Of a stretch of 44,368 bases of DNA, positions 35,908 to 44,368 are shown piece after piece. The stretch is taken from assembly GCA_945889715.1 (NCBI GenBank), contig CAMDCI010000003.1, positions 1 through 44,368 on the forward strand, written 5' to 3'. Position numbers and translations under genes: made by a program. Source of the DNA: Bifidobacterium breve (GTDB taxonomy: Bacteria > Actinomycetota > Acidimicrobiia > Acidimicrobiales > Ilumatobacteraceae). How positions within the stretch are numbered: the first letter of the stretch is position 1; each line of letters starts with the position of its first letter. Under the pieces are notes generated by a model that ran no database searches, was not told the origin of the DNA, and worked only from the letters and a program-made list of their open reading frames with translations.

Positions 35908-36959
35908 TGTTCAAACTCTGACAAAGCTGCGCACACATCATCTACTTCACTGTCGGTCAGTTCTGGAAAACAAGGAAGGCTCACGCATTTGCTTGCCCAT
36001 TTTTCAGCAATAGGACACGCGGCCGAGACAAACTGTTGAAGCGCTGGTTGTTGTGTCAGGGACAATGGATAATGAATCCCAGTAGAGATTCCAAGCTTGA
36101 GCATCGATTGGCGAAAGTCATCTCGATTCACCGGCAGCGCCACTGCCCAGTGGTACACGTGATTCGAATGAGTGGCTTGCCACCGAATACTGGGATTGGC
36201 AAGTTGATAACGATTTGCTATGTCACGCCGCCGTTGATTTCCTTCTTCTAACTGTGAGAGCACAATATTGAGCCATGCTGCTTCGATTTCACTGATGCGA
36301 TGATTTTGACTGACCTCAATGTGTACATACTGTTCACTTTGACCATGCACCCGGAGTCGACTTAAACGTTCAGCAACTTCTGGATCATCGGTGACGACCA
36401 TTCCACCATCGCCAATACCGCCAAGGTTTTTGGTCGGATAAAACGAGTACGCACCGATGGAACCAGTCAGACCCTTTGTCGCCCCGTGGCTCTGTGCACA
36501 ATCTTCAACAACCTTCACCCCAAAATTGATCAGCTTGTCCAAATTGTCAACTGGACGACCGTACAGATGGACAGCAATCACCGCTTGGGTTCGTTCCGTC
36601 ATCGCTTGCTCGACGAGATCAAAATCTATTGCAGCAGTTTCGTCATCGATATCGACGATCACAGGTCGCGCACCAACTGCACACACGGCCGAGGCCGTAG
36701 GCACCGCGGTCATTGCCGGCACAATGACCTCATCGCCTTCGCCAATACCCATGGCCGCCAGGCTCAACTGAAGTGCCGATGCACCACTAGATACCGCAAC
36801 TCCATATTGAGTACCGACGAAACGCGTAAAAGCTTCTTCAAACTGAATCGTTTGAGATCCCAGTAGAACACTGCCACTTGACATGACTTGCTGAACGACC
36901 GCGGCAAAGGTCGCAGAATTAGCTTGTAAGCGACGCGATAAATCAATCAGAGGAACCAC
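35904..36959 (-). CDS. DegT/DnrJ/EryC1/StrS family PLP aminotransferase
   Basis: VGTQYGVAVSSGASALQLSLAAMGIGEGDEVIVPAMT, VVEDCAQSHGA, SFYPTKNLGGIGDGGMVVTDD. Confidence 0.93.
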   Translation of the reverse strand: MVPLIDLSRRLQANSATFAAVVQQVMSSGSVLLGSQTIQFEEAFTRFVGTQYGVAVSSGASALQLSLAAMGIGEGDEVIVPAMTAVPTASAVCAVGARPVIVDIDDETAAIDFDLVEQAMTERTQAVIAVHLYGRPVDNLDKLINFGVKVVEDCAQSHGATKGLTGSIGAYSFYPTKNLGGIGDGGMVVTDDPEVAERLSRLRVHGQSEQYVHIEVSQNHRISEIEAAWLNIVLSQLEEGNQRRRDIANRYQLANPSIRWQATHSNHVYHWAVALPVNRDDFRQSMLKLGISTGIHYPLSLTQQPALQQFVSAACPIAEKWASKCVSLPCFPELTDSEVDDVCAALSEFEQ

Positions 36960-37951
36960 GGATGCCCCCGATAAAAGTCCAGAGTTTGTTCAACACCATC
37001 GGTAAACGCTACTTGCGGAAGCCAATTCAATAAGCGATGTGCCATGGCGTAGTCGCCACTGAAACCACCGATGTCGATTCGGGCAAGTTCTTCAGGCCAA
37101 GGGATACAAGAAATCGTTGAACCTTGCCCCGCTCGCGCAACCACTAATTCAGCAATCTGCAACAGGCTCAGGACTTCGGTATGACCCAGATTGATGACTT
37201 CCCCTGGATTGACTGCACCGGCGGCAACTTGTAGGGCCGCTTTTCCTAAAGCCTCAACGACATCAGTGACATACAAACAATCGCGCTGCTGCTGACCATC
37301 ACCAAATACTTCCAGTGGCAAGCCCTTCATGGCTCGCGCCATAAACACTGGCAAAAATCCCAATCCCGTTTTTTGCAAACTTTGACCAGGACCAAAGACA
37401 TTGCTGAGTCGCAATGACACAGTTTTTATCCCGTGAACTGTTCCGTATAAACGGTGATAGTTCTCGCCAGCAAGTTTGTTCACGCCATTGATATCACGGG
37501 GCACCGTTGGATGTTTCTCGTCTACCGGCAAGTACTGGGGTGCGCCGTACACCTGGCGAGTTGATGTATGTACAACCACCGCTGATGGACGAGACCGACG
37601 AACAGATTCAAGAAATTTCAACTGTGACGTCACATTAAATTCAGCATCACGAAGTGGATCGACCATTGACTCGTGATGGCTGACTTGGCCAGCAATGTTG
37701 AAGACAAAATCAACTCCGTCAAGAATTGGCTCTACTACTTCATCATCAGCAATGTTTCCTCGGACAATGCTGATTGCATCATGCGCCGGGTCGATATTTC
37801 GTACATCTGCCCCGTGCTGTTCAATCAACGCATCAAGAACCCGCACATGCGCACCGGCCTCGGCCAAAGATTTGGCCATGTTTGATCCGATGAAGCCCAG
37901 GCCCCCCGTTACCAGACACGTTGAACCGGCAAATTGATTCAAGGCACCCAT
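36947..37951 (-). CDS. NAD-dependent epimerase/dehydratase; start at MGALNQF
   Basis: CLVTGGLGFIGSNMAKSLAEAGAHVRVLD, RQVYGAPQYLP, LRLSNVFGPGQ. Confidence 0.92.
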   Translation of the reverse strand: MGALNQFAGSTCLVTGGLGFIGSNMAKSLAEAGAHVRVLDALIEQHGADVRNIDPAHDAISIVRGNIADDEVVEPILDGVDFVFNIAGQVSHHESMVDPLRDAEFNVTSQLKFLESVRRSRPSAVVVHTSTRQVYGAPQYLPVDEKHPTVPRDINGVNKLAGENYHRLYGTVHGIKTVSLRLSNVFGPGQSLQKTGLGFLPVFMARAMKGLPLEVFGDGQQQRDCLYVTDVVEALGKAALQVAAGAVNPGEVINLGHTEVLSLLQIAELVVARAGQGSTISCIPWPEELARIDIGGFSGDYAMAHRLLNWLPQVAFTDGVEQTLDFYRGHPWFL

Positions 37952-39066
37952 GAGTACCTCACCACGTTGATGGCTAAGTAAAGAAACGAACTTCCTGCAA
38001 CTACAAAAAAAGTCAAGCGATAGATCTTTGGCCAATTCGCCAATGAAATCGCCACCATTGCCAACAACGGAGGAGTCAAAGATACGTAACGGGCCATCCC
38101 CTCGACACCGAGTAGTAGCGAAGGTACTAACAACACAAACGAAATGGCATGCCACCAACGAGGAATCTTCTGAATGGAAGGTGCTGCGACAACTGCAACG
38201 ATGACAAAAGTCGTGACATGTAAAAAGATCGCCGGTCGTTCGAATGGGTGCGACAGAAAATCCAAAATTGTCGTTTCGAGCCAGGTGTTCTTGGCTTCGA
38301 GAAAGGCCAGTGCATCACCCGTCTTATTGCGGCAATAAATCATCCACGCCACCACAAATATCAGTGACGGTGTGACAACAATGAACGCATTCTTGATACT
38401 TCTTTGCACAAACCAAACTGCCAAGAGAAGAGCCGGCACAATCAAAATCCCATTGGGTCGACTGGCACTCACTACCAAAACCAACAATCCGACCATCCAC
38501 CAAAGCCGATTCGTGTTTTGATTGTTGTCGACTCGCCACTCAATGCGATCAACTACTACCAAGGTCCAAATCAATGCAGCCACGAACATACTGTCGCTAT
38601 ACGACAACACCTGACCAACCGCTCCCGGCAAGAGCGCTAACGTCCAGACCGCATACTGAGCAACTGTGTCGCTTTCGCGGTGCCGCACTAGCTCAAATAT
38701 TCCGATCAGGGCGAACAATGCACAGATCCACGACACAAGAATCAACGAAGGACCAACTGGTGCCCCGACACGAGTGAATAGGTCGGCTACGAACGGATAC
38801 AACGGTGAAAATGGCCAGGCCGTACTGAACTCTGGCATCGGTCCATTTGGATAACCGATCGTCATGATGATTCGGTACCAACCACCATCCATGAATGTCA
38901 GCCCAAAGCTATTGAACCACTTACCTTCGGCTGTTGGCCATACGACCAACCCCACAACTCCGATCAATCGCGAAACAATCCACGCCAAAATTGGTATGTG
39001 CCATACCTTCACAGCAGATTTCAGCCGAGGCTGAGTGGAGGCTGGTGAAACATCCACGGTGGCCAT
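37939..39066 (-). CDS. PIG-V-like/GT-C membrane mannosyltransferase family protein
   Basis: Multi-TM; FMDGGWYRIIMTIGYPNG, AWPFSPLYPFVADLF, ALLPGAVGQVLSYSDSMFVAA. Confidence 0.78.
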   Translation of the reverse strand: MATVDVSPASTQPRLKSAVKVWHIPILAWIVSRLIGVVGLVVWPTAEGKWFNSFGLTFMDGGWYRIIMTIGYPNGPMPEFSTAWPFSPLYPFVADLFTRVGAPVGPSLILVSWICALFALIGIFELVRHRESDTVAQYAVWTLALLPGAVGQVLSYSDSMFVAALIWTLVVVDRIEWRVDNNQNTNRLWWMVGLLVLVVSASRPNGILIVPALLLAVWFVQRSIKNAFIVVTPSLIFVVAWMIYCRNKTGDALAFLEAKNTWLETTILDFLSHPFERPAIFLHVTTFVIVAVVAAPSIQKIPRWWHAISFVLLVPSLLLGVEGMARYVSLTPPLLAMVAISLANWPKIYRLTFFVVAGSSFLYLAINVVRYSWVP

Positions 39067-39141
39067 GCGTTCTAGTGTAAGAGTTTTATGACGTGAAGGT
39101 AAGAGAACTTACGTTTCATTCGGAAAATGGTGATCTCAGTT

Positions 39142-39882
39142 ATGGACGCAGCCGAATATCGCCGAATGGCCAAAGTTGAACAAACCCATTGGTGGTACCA
39201 AGCAACGCGCGCATTGCTCCGCCAATTCATTGTGAGTGAATTACGAGTAGATGAACAATCAACTCCCCGACGCTTTCTTGATGCTGGGTGTGGCACTGGA
39301 GCAACTGGTGCTTGGCTGGCCGATCTCGGCTTAGTGATCGCCCTCGATACCGAGCCCGAGGCACTGAATTTATACCGTCAGGCACATCCCGACGCCCAAT
39401 TGATTCAGGGCGATATTTCAGCGATTGACCTACCTGATGACTTCGTAGATGCTGCACTCTGTGTCACCGTCTTGTACCACGGTGAAGTGACCGACCCCGG
39501 TGCTGCAGTTCGCGAAATGGCACGAGTCGTGCAACCGGCTGGTTTGGTATGTCTGATGGAACCAGGTGTTCGTTCACTTCGTCGTAGCCACGATCGAGTC
39601 ACACATGCGGCACGCCGATTTAGCCGGGGTGATCTTGAACAGCTCGCACGCCAAGCCAACCTCGACATCGTTCGATCAACTGGCGCATATTCATTTCTTA
39701 TTCCACCAGCGTGGCTCAAATCGAAACTGGAAAAAGGTGAATCCACGAGCGATCTTGACAGCAACGCTTCAGGACTTTTCGGAATTCTCGGTTTCGTGGC
39801 CCGACTTGAGCGACAACTATTACGCGTGGTCTCACTCCCCTTCGGACTCAGCGTGATCGTCATCGCTCGCAAAAAACCCTGA
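39142..39882 (+). CDS. Class I SAM-dependent methyltransferase
   Basis: MDAAEYRRMAKVEQTHWWYQATRALL, FLDAGCGTGATGAWLADLG, VQPAGLVCLMEPGVRSL. Confidence 0.9.
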   Translation: MDAAEYRRMAKVEQTHWWYQATRALLRQFIVSELRVDEQSTPRRFLDAGCGTGATGAWLADLGLVIALDTEPEALNLYRQAHPDAQLIQGDISAIDLPDDFVDAALCVTVLYHGEVTDPGAAVREMARVVQPAGLVCLMEPGVRSLRRSHDRVTHAARRFSRGDLEQLARQANLDIVRSTGAYSFLIPPAWLKSKLEKGESTSDLDSNASGLFGILGFVARLERQLLRVVSLPFGLSVIVIARKKP

Positions 39883-39915
39883 TGCAATGCGCCAGAGCAG
39901 TACGGTAGAAGGCGC

Positions 39916-40281
39916 ATGGGATTGTTCAAGCGCACACCAAAGACCCCTCTGGTTGATCCAGCCGAAGTCGCCGAATTACGCGAGCAACTCGCTCAATTGC
40001 GCTCAGAGTTGGCTGCAGTCAATGCAGTTGACTCTGATCAATCGCGACGCCTTGAAGAAGTTGACGGAAAGATCATCAGCCTCAATGCTCGCGTCACTCA
40101 AGTTGGAACAGAAGTTACGCATCAACTCGGCGAGCTCTCAAGCGATATCGATTCTTTGGGACAACGCACCGATGCCGCCAATGTTGATCAGGTTCGACTT
40201 GCCACAGAACAAGCTCGCTACCAAATTGCCTTCCGTCAAGACTTGGCTGAAGTTGTTGAGTTGATCAACAAAAAGCGTTGA
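39916..40281 (+). CDS. Small coiled-coil protein of unknown function
   Basis: 121 aa, heptad-like ELREQLAQLRSELAAVN...; ATG about 34 bp after previous gene. Confidence 0.7.
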   Translation: MGLFKRTPKTPLVDPAEVAELREQLAQLRSELAAVNAVDSDQSRRLEEVDGKIISLNARVTQVGTEVTHQLGELSSDIDSLGQRTDAANVDQVRLATEQARYQIAFRQDLAEVVELINKKR

Positions 40282-40306
40282 TCAACTCACCTCACTACTT
40301 TGAGTT

Positions 40307-43255
40307 CTAGGCGCTCAGTTGAGTCAGCGCTTTGGCGATCAATGCCTGAGCCTCATCAACCTTGCTCTGATACGTCCCCAAATCACCATCTCGTAAAGCA
40401 ACATCGGCTTCGTCAAACAATGTCTGCGCCTCTTCAAGCAACACAACTGGATCGGTCGTCGAGCTGTCGGTTTCGGGCGTAGTTCCTGGATCAGTTCCCG
40501 TGTCAGTACCTGTGTCAACTTCAGTGTCAGTTCCGGTGTTTGAACCAGAGTCACCCACAACTTCACCGAGGTTGACTTTGGCTTTCGGGAAAAGGCGATT
40601 GATCGCTTCGGTCAATGTGTCGCCGATGACTGCTTCACCGTCGTACCATGCCAATACTCGTCGCACGAACACTTGCTTTGAACCAGTCTCATCAGGTCGC
40701 ACATACAACGGTTGAACCCAAATCAAGCCTTGGCCAATCGGAACAACCTGCAGTTGACCAAGAATGACTCGTGAGCCCTGTTGGTTCAGCAACGTGATCA
40801 CTGGCGAAATACTCGGATTACTGCTCAATTCTGCAGAGACCGTTGCTGGTCCAGCCGGCAGAGTGCCGTCGTATTTATAAACCTTGAGTTGGCCATAAGT
40901 CTCGGGGTCACTCGAGACCACCATGAATGCCCGCAGTTCTTTTCTCGTGTCATCTGATGAGAACGGAACAAATGGGCGAATCAACGAAAAGGTTGGGGCG
41001 GCGGTGGAACCAACTGTGTCGGGTGCATGGAACAACGTGTAGTACGGCTCGAAACGCGCCACGTTTGCATCGGCTACGTTGCCGGTATCGGCTTGTGACG
41101 TTGCGCCCGTGGTTGCAGTGACATCACCTGCGGTCGTCACAGCAACTTCTGGCTGACGTTGAGCTGCTTGAGCAACGCTCCAAGCTGAGTCACGGTTGAA
41201 GAATGCGTCGGTGTCAGTGAACTGATATCGACCATAAAGATTCGTCTGCACTCGGAAAAGGTCTTCGGGATACCGGAAGTGAGCCCGCAATGTTGCTGAA
41301 ACTTGATCGGCTGACGTGAAGAGTCCGGGGAAGGCTTTTGACCAGGCCCGCACGATTGGATCTGTCGGATCAACGACGTACAAAACCACTGAGCCGTCAT
41401 AGGCATCAACAACGGCCTTCACACTGTTGCGTACATAATTGAAATTGTGCTTCAGACCTGATCCTGCAGTGAGGTTGTCGGTATTTGCTTCTTGTGCATA
41501 GGGGTAACGAGAAGTGGTGGTAAATGCATCTATGACCCATAGGACTTTTCCGCCGTCAACGACAGGGTAAGGGTCGGCATCAAGATGCAAGAAAGGTGCG
41601 ACTTTTGAAACCCGATCGCTGACATCTCGAACATCAATGAGTCGCGATTCTTTGGTAATCAAACTAGAACCAAACAAGTTGAATTCACCAAAGTGAATTG
41701 CATAAGCAAGTTTCTTTGTGGCTGAATCAAGAACGACTCCACCTGCTCCTTCATAAGGAGTTGCTGCAGTGTCTGGACACGCTTGTTCAACTTGTTTCGT
41801 CTTGACGATTGCATAACCAGGCTGTTGAGTACCCACATATAACTGCGGTTTTTCAGCAGCGATCTCCTGGTAAATCGGGCGACCGTCAGACGTAATTTGC
41901 GAGGCACTTGCCGCGACTACACCACAACCGTGGGTATAGATCAAATGCTTAGATACCCAAGTTTTGTTTGGAATGCCGTCTGGGTTGAGTTCGCGTGCTG
42001 CGACCATTGTCTGCTGTGAACGGCCAGCGACGTCATATCTGTCAACATCAAGATCATTAATTGAATAAAACGCAAAGAGTCCTTGGTCAAGCGAATAGCG
42101 ATCTTTCATTTCTGATACGTCGAGTAATCGCGAGTCAGCCAAAGGAGCGGAGTCCTGGGCTATTTCGGCATCGGTCACTGTCCCAGAAGTCAAAGAAATT
42201 GTCTCAACTTTGTCGATTCCCATGGCGGCTCGTGTTGCGGTGACATTTCGACCGATATATGCATATTCGCGTGTTGTCACATTTGGCTGAACCACGAAAC
42301 GTTGAATCACTGCGGGATAAACAGTTCCGGCAACTATTGCCACGACCGCCCAAAGGGCCATTGACAAAAGTGGCAAACGCCAGCCGCCAAATCGAATACC
42401 TGCCAAAAAGAGAACGGCTACCAGCAAGCTCACCAAGATCAATAAGTTGATCGCGGGAAGTTGCGCGTTTACATCGGTGTACGTAGCTCCTTGAACAACG
42501 CCCCGGCCAGAAACAGTTAACTCAAAGCGCTGCAACCAATAATCGGCAGCCTTGATGACAGCGAGGATCGAGAAGAGAACGCTGAGATGAATTCGCGCCC
42601 CTTTCGAGATGCGATCGCCAGCAGTTTGCACTCGAATCGAACCATTCAAGAAATGCATCACCGCAGTGAGAATTGTGATCATCACGACTGCGGCGAATGC
42701 CCAATCGACCATGAATGTCAAAAACGGAAGTCTGAAAATATAGAACCCAACGTCGACCCCAAACAACGGATCATTGATTCCGAACGATTGCGAATTCTTA
42801 AAAAGCAACCAGTCCTGCCATTGCGCCATTGCGGGCAAGCCAACCAACAAACCAAATAAAACTGAAATTGCGATTCGCAATAAGCGGGTACGCCGTCCAA
42901 CGATCATCTTGAATCGCTCAACCACTTCACGCTCGGGTCCGGTTGGAAGTTCTTTCGGAGACAGACGTTCTGCGAGGGTCAAGCTAATAAAGGAAACAAT
43001 GGCGAAGCCAACGCTGAAGATCGCCCCCAGAAAAATCTTGGTCTTGATTCCGGTCCAAAAGACGTTGCCACGCTCAACTGACCGAAACCACAACAAGTCG
43101 ACGTAGAAGTTGGCGAGAGTGCGTGCCGACAAAAAGAGGACGAGGACAACCGCGGCAACGACAAAAAGTGCAATCCGACCCTTTGACATCCAGGCGGGCT
43201 GATTGGGGTTTCTGGGGCGGCGCGGGCTACGAGGTAAGTCCGAAGAAGGTTTCAC
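40307..43255 (-). CDS. UPF0182 family membrane protein
   Basis: 982 aa; N-terminal TM segments, YIGRNVTATRAAMGID, KTWVSKHLIYTHGCGVVAAS, GSRVILGQLQVVPIGQGLIWVQPLYVRPDET. Confidence 0.93.
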   Translation of the reverse strand: MKPSSDLPRSPRRPRNPNQPAWMSKGRIALFVVAAVVLVLFLSARTLANFYVDLLWFRSVERGNVFWTGIKTKIFLGAIFSVGFAIVSFISLTLAERLSPKELPTGPEREVVERFKMIVGRRTRLLRIAISVLFGLLVGLPAMAQWQDWLLFKNSQSFGINDPLFGVDVGFYIFRLPFLTFMVDWAFAAVVMITILTAVMHFLNGSIRVQTAGDRISKGARIHLSVLFSILAVIKAADYWLQRFELTVSGRGVVQGATYTDVNAQLPAINLLILVSLLVAVLFLAGIRFGGWRLPLLSMALWAVVAIVAGTVYPAVIQRFVVQPNVTTREYAYIGRNVTATRAAMGIDKVETISLTSGTVTDAEIAQDSAPLADSRLLDVSEMKDRYSLDQGLFAFYSINDLDVDRYDVAGRSQQTMVAARELNPDGIPNKTWVSKHLIYTHGCGVVAASASQITSDGRPIYQEIAAEKPQLYVGTQQPGYAIVKTKQVEQACPDTAATPYEGAGGVVLDSATKKLAYAIHFGEFNLFGSSLITKESRLIDVRDVSDRVSKVAPFLHLDADPYPVVDGGKVLWVIDAFTTTSRYPYAQEANTDNLTAGSGLKHNFNYVRNSVKAVVDAYDGSVVLYVVDPTDPIVRAWSKAFPGLFTSADQVSATLRAHFRYPEDLFRVQTNLYGRYQFTDTDAFFNRDSAWSVAQAAQRQPEVAVTTAGDVTATTGATSQADTGNVADANVARFEPYYTLFHAPDTVGSTAAPTFSLIRPFVPFSSDDTRKELRAFMVVSSDPETYGQLKVYKYDGTLPAGPATVSAELSSNPSISPVITLLNQQGSRVILGQLQVVPIGQGLIWVQPLYVRPDETGSKQVFVRRVLAWYDGEAVIGDTLTEAINRLFPKAKVNLGEVVGDSGSNTGTDTEVDTGTDTGTDPGTTPETDSSTTDPVVLLEEAQTLFDEADVALRDGDLGTYQSKVDEAQALIAKALTQLSA

Positions 43256-43270
43256 ACGATGAGACTAGTT

Positions 43271-44368
43271 CTATTGCTGAACAAGCGCACAGCGGCAGCC
43301 AGCATGGGCTGGCGCGAGGGTGTGACCCGTGGGGAACGCCTCTCCTGCACCGACAAATCCCGCAAGCGAATTATCTTCCGCGTCAGCACAGGCAGGTCCG
43401 TTGGGATCAACCTTCCAACAAATTTTCTCACCTGGTGTTAACGCAGCAAAAGCACCTCGACCAAATGAGGTCTGGGCAATATTGTCAACTTGTGTATCAA
43501 CATGCTGATTTTTCCACTCGCGATACACCAATCGCACGAGCGATGTGAGTTCGGCATTGTCGCCCGAAGCCTGAGAAATGCTTCGACTCAAACGTTCACG
43601 CAAAGGTACGACCACCGTTGCAATGACGTACTCATTAATCGCCGCCATTTGTGACGCAACCATTTTTTGTACTTCTTTGTCCGATGCGTCGCTCAAAGAC
43701 TGAGCGCCAGCCGAAGCAGCGGCCTTTAATGACGCCTCAAGCGCCTCAATCAGGCGCGCCGAGTGATCAACTTTTGGACCAACAATGGCATCAAGAGTTT
43801 TCACTGGAAGCTTTCCGCGCAAAATATCAAGAACTTCATTTTGCTCATCTGCAAGTATTCGCTTTAATCGGCGCGACATTGCGGCAATAACTGGGGCGAG
43901 AGCCTCATCGCGAAGTTCAAAAGGCGTTGGGGCTGCGATTTCTTCAACCGTCTTTTCAACGGCTTTTTCAACGACCTTTTCAACGACCTTTTCAGCCGTC
44001 TTTCCAACGACCTTTTCAGTGGTCTTTTTTTTCGGCTCAGCCTTTTTGACTTGAGTTGATGCAACTTCTTTGGCAACCGAATCCGCTCCGGAACGACGCA
44101 ACTTGGCGAAAATATCATCGGCTGGCGGAACGGCCACTCTTGCCTTGGGTTCGACAATCACAAGTGGCGGATCATTCACATCATCTTCGTCATCAAGATC
44201 TTCATCATCCATGTCAACGACTTGCACTTCTTGGCGGGCGAAAAGCGAAACCACGTTTGACACCGGTGCTTCGACAACAAGTTCGACCACAGGAGCGATC
44301 GGAGTTTCGTCTTCAACAACAGGCTTTTCAATAACGACAACGTCTTCAATCAACGCAGAGCGATCAAT
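43271..44368 (-). CDS. Protein of unknown function with acidic N-terminus, EKVV repeat and MuF-like C-terminal motif (5' truncated by window edge)
   Basis: Frame is open to 44368 (IDRSALIEDVV...); C-term WKVDPNGPACADAEDNSLAGFVGAGEAFPTGHTLAPAHAGCRCALVQQ. Confidence 0.75.
   Translation of the reverse strand: MDRSALIEDVVVIEKPVVEDETPIAPVVELVVEAPVSNVVSLFARQEVQVVDMDDEDLDDEDDVNDPPLVIVEPKARVAVPPADDIFAKLRRSGADSVAKEVASTQVKKAEPKKKTTEKVVGKTAEKVVEKVVEKAVEKTVEEIAAPTPFELRDEALAPVIAAMSRRLKRILADEQNEVLDILRGKLPVKTLDAIVGPKVDHSARLIEALEASLKAAASAGAQSLSDASDKEVQKMVASQMAAINEYVIATVVVPLRERLSRSISQASGDNAELTSLVRLVYREWKNQHVDTQVDNIAQTSFGRGAFAALTPGEKICWKVDPNGPACADAEDNSLAGFVGAGEAFPTGHTLAPAHAGCRCALVQQ
43941..44024 (-). repeat. 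12-bp tandem repeat inside CDS, 7 degenerate copies
   Basis: ttttcaacgacc-type units at 43941, 43953, 43965, 43977, 43989, 44001 and 44013, encoding TEKVVGKTAEKVVEKVVEKAVEKTVEE. Confidence 0.92.

Noticed and set aside
43271-44368. Prophage remnant
   Set aside because: Only the C-terminal motif resembles a phage protein; no terminase, portal, capsid or integrase is present in the window

Overview
Chromosomal window from a mid-GC actinobacterium. Gene content suggests an Acidimicrobiia-like lineage (inference). It is mostly core genes with a few accessory islets. From left to right: 3' end of a membrane H+-pyrophosphatase, DedA, an SCP2-like protein, an MFS transporter, cysS/valS (divergent), an LCP-family protein, a Phd/VapC toxin-antitoxin pair with a perfect operator palindrome, VWA and MoxR genes directly behind two tandem NDMA-dependent (mycofactocin-type) alcohol dehydrogenases, and a compact mycofactocin locus. 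The mycofactocin locus is mftA-mftB-mftC plus a FadH/OYE-type oxidoreductase; mftA is a 54-aa ORF absent from the supplied track, ending IDGMCGVY. Next come an orphan SPPY-type DNA methyltransferase with a long C-terminal extension, plsY, an alpha/beta hydrolase, a phosphomutase/DUF3090/SCO1664-like quartet, etfBA, a lipid kinase, GDPD, the whiB/PdtaS-like pair, DUF3107, a SufR-like regulator divergent from an Mrp ATPase, an rRNA methyltransferase, an unlisted 58-aa zinc-ribbon/poly-Asp ORF, a pectinacetylesterase-like lipoprotein, initiator tRNA-Met, an MTAN-like nucleosidase, an overlapping glycosylation operon (GT2, DegT, epimerase, PIG-V-like), a methyltransferase, UPF0182, and a truncated protein ending in a MuF-like PAHxGCRC motif. 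No CRISPR, rRNA, transposase or prophage was seen. The most interesting points are the apparent coupling of mycofactocin-type ADH with MoxR/VWA, the abbreviated mft locus, the fused-domain methyltransferase, the MuF-like domain protein next to UPF0182, and two unlisted small ORFs. All family calls are by reading motifs; no searches were run.
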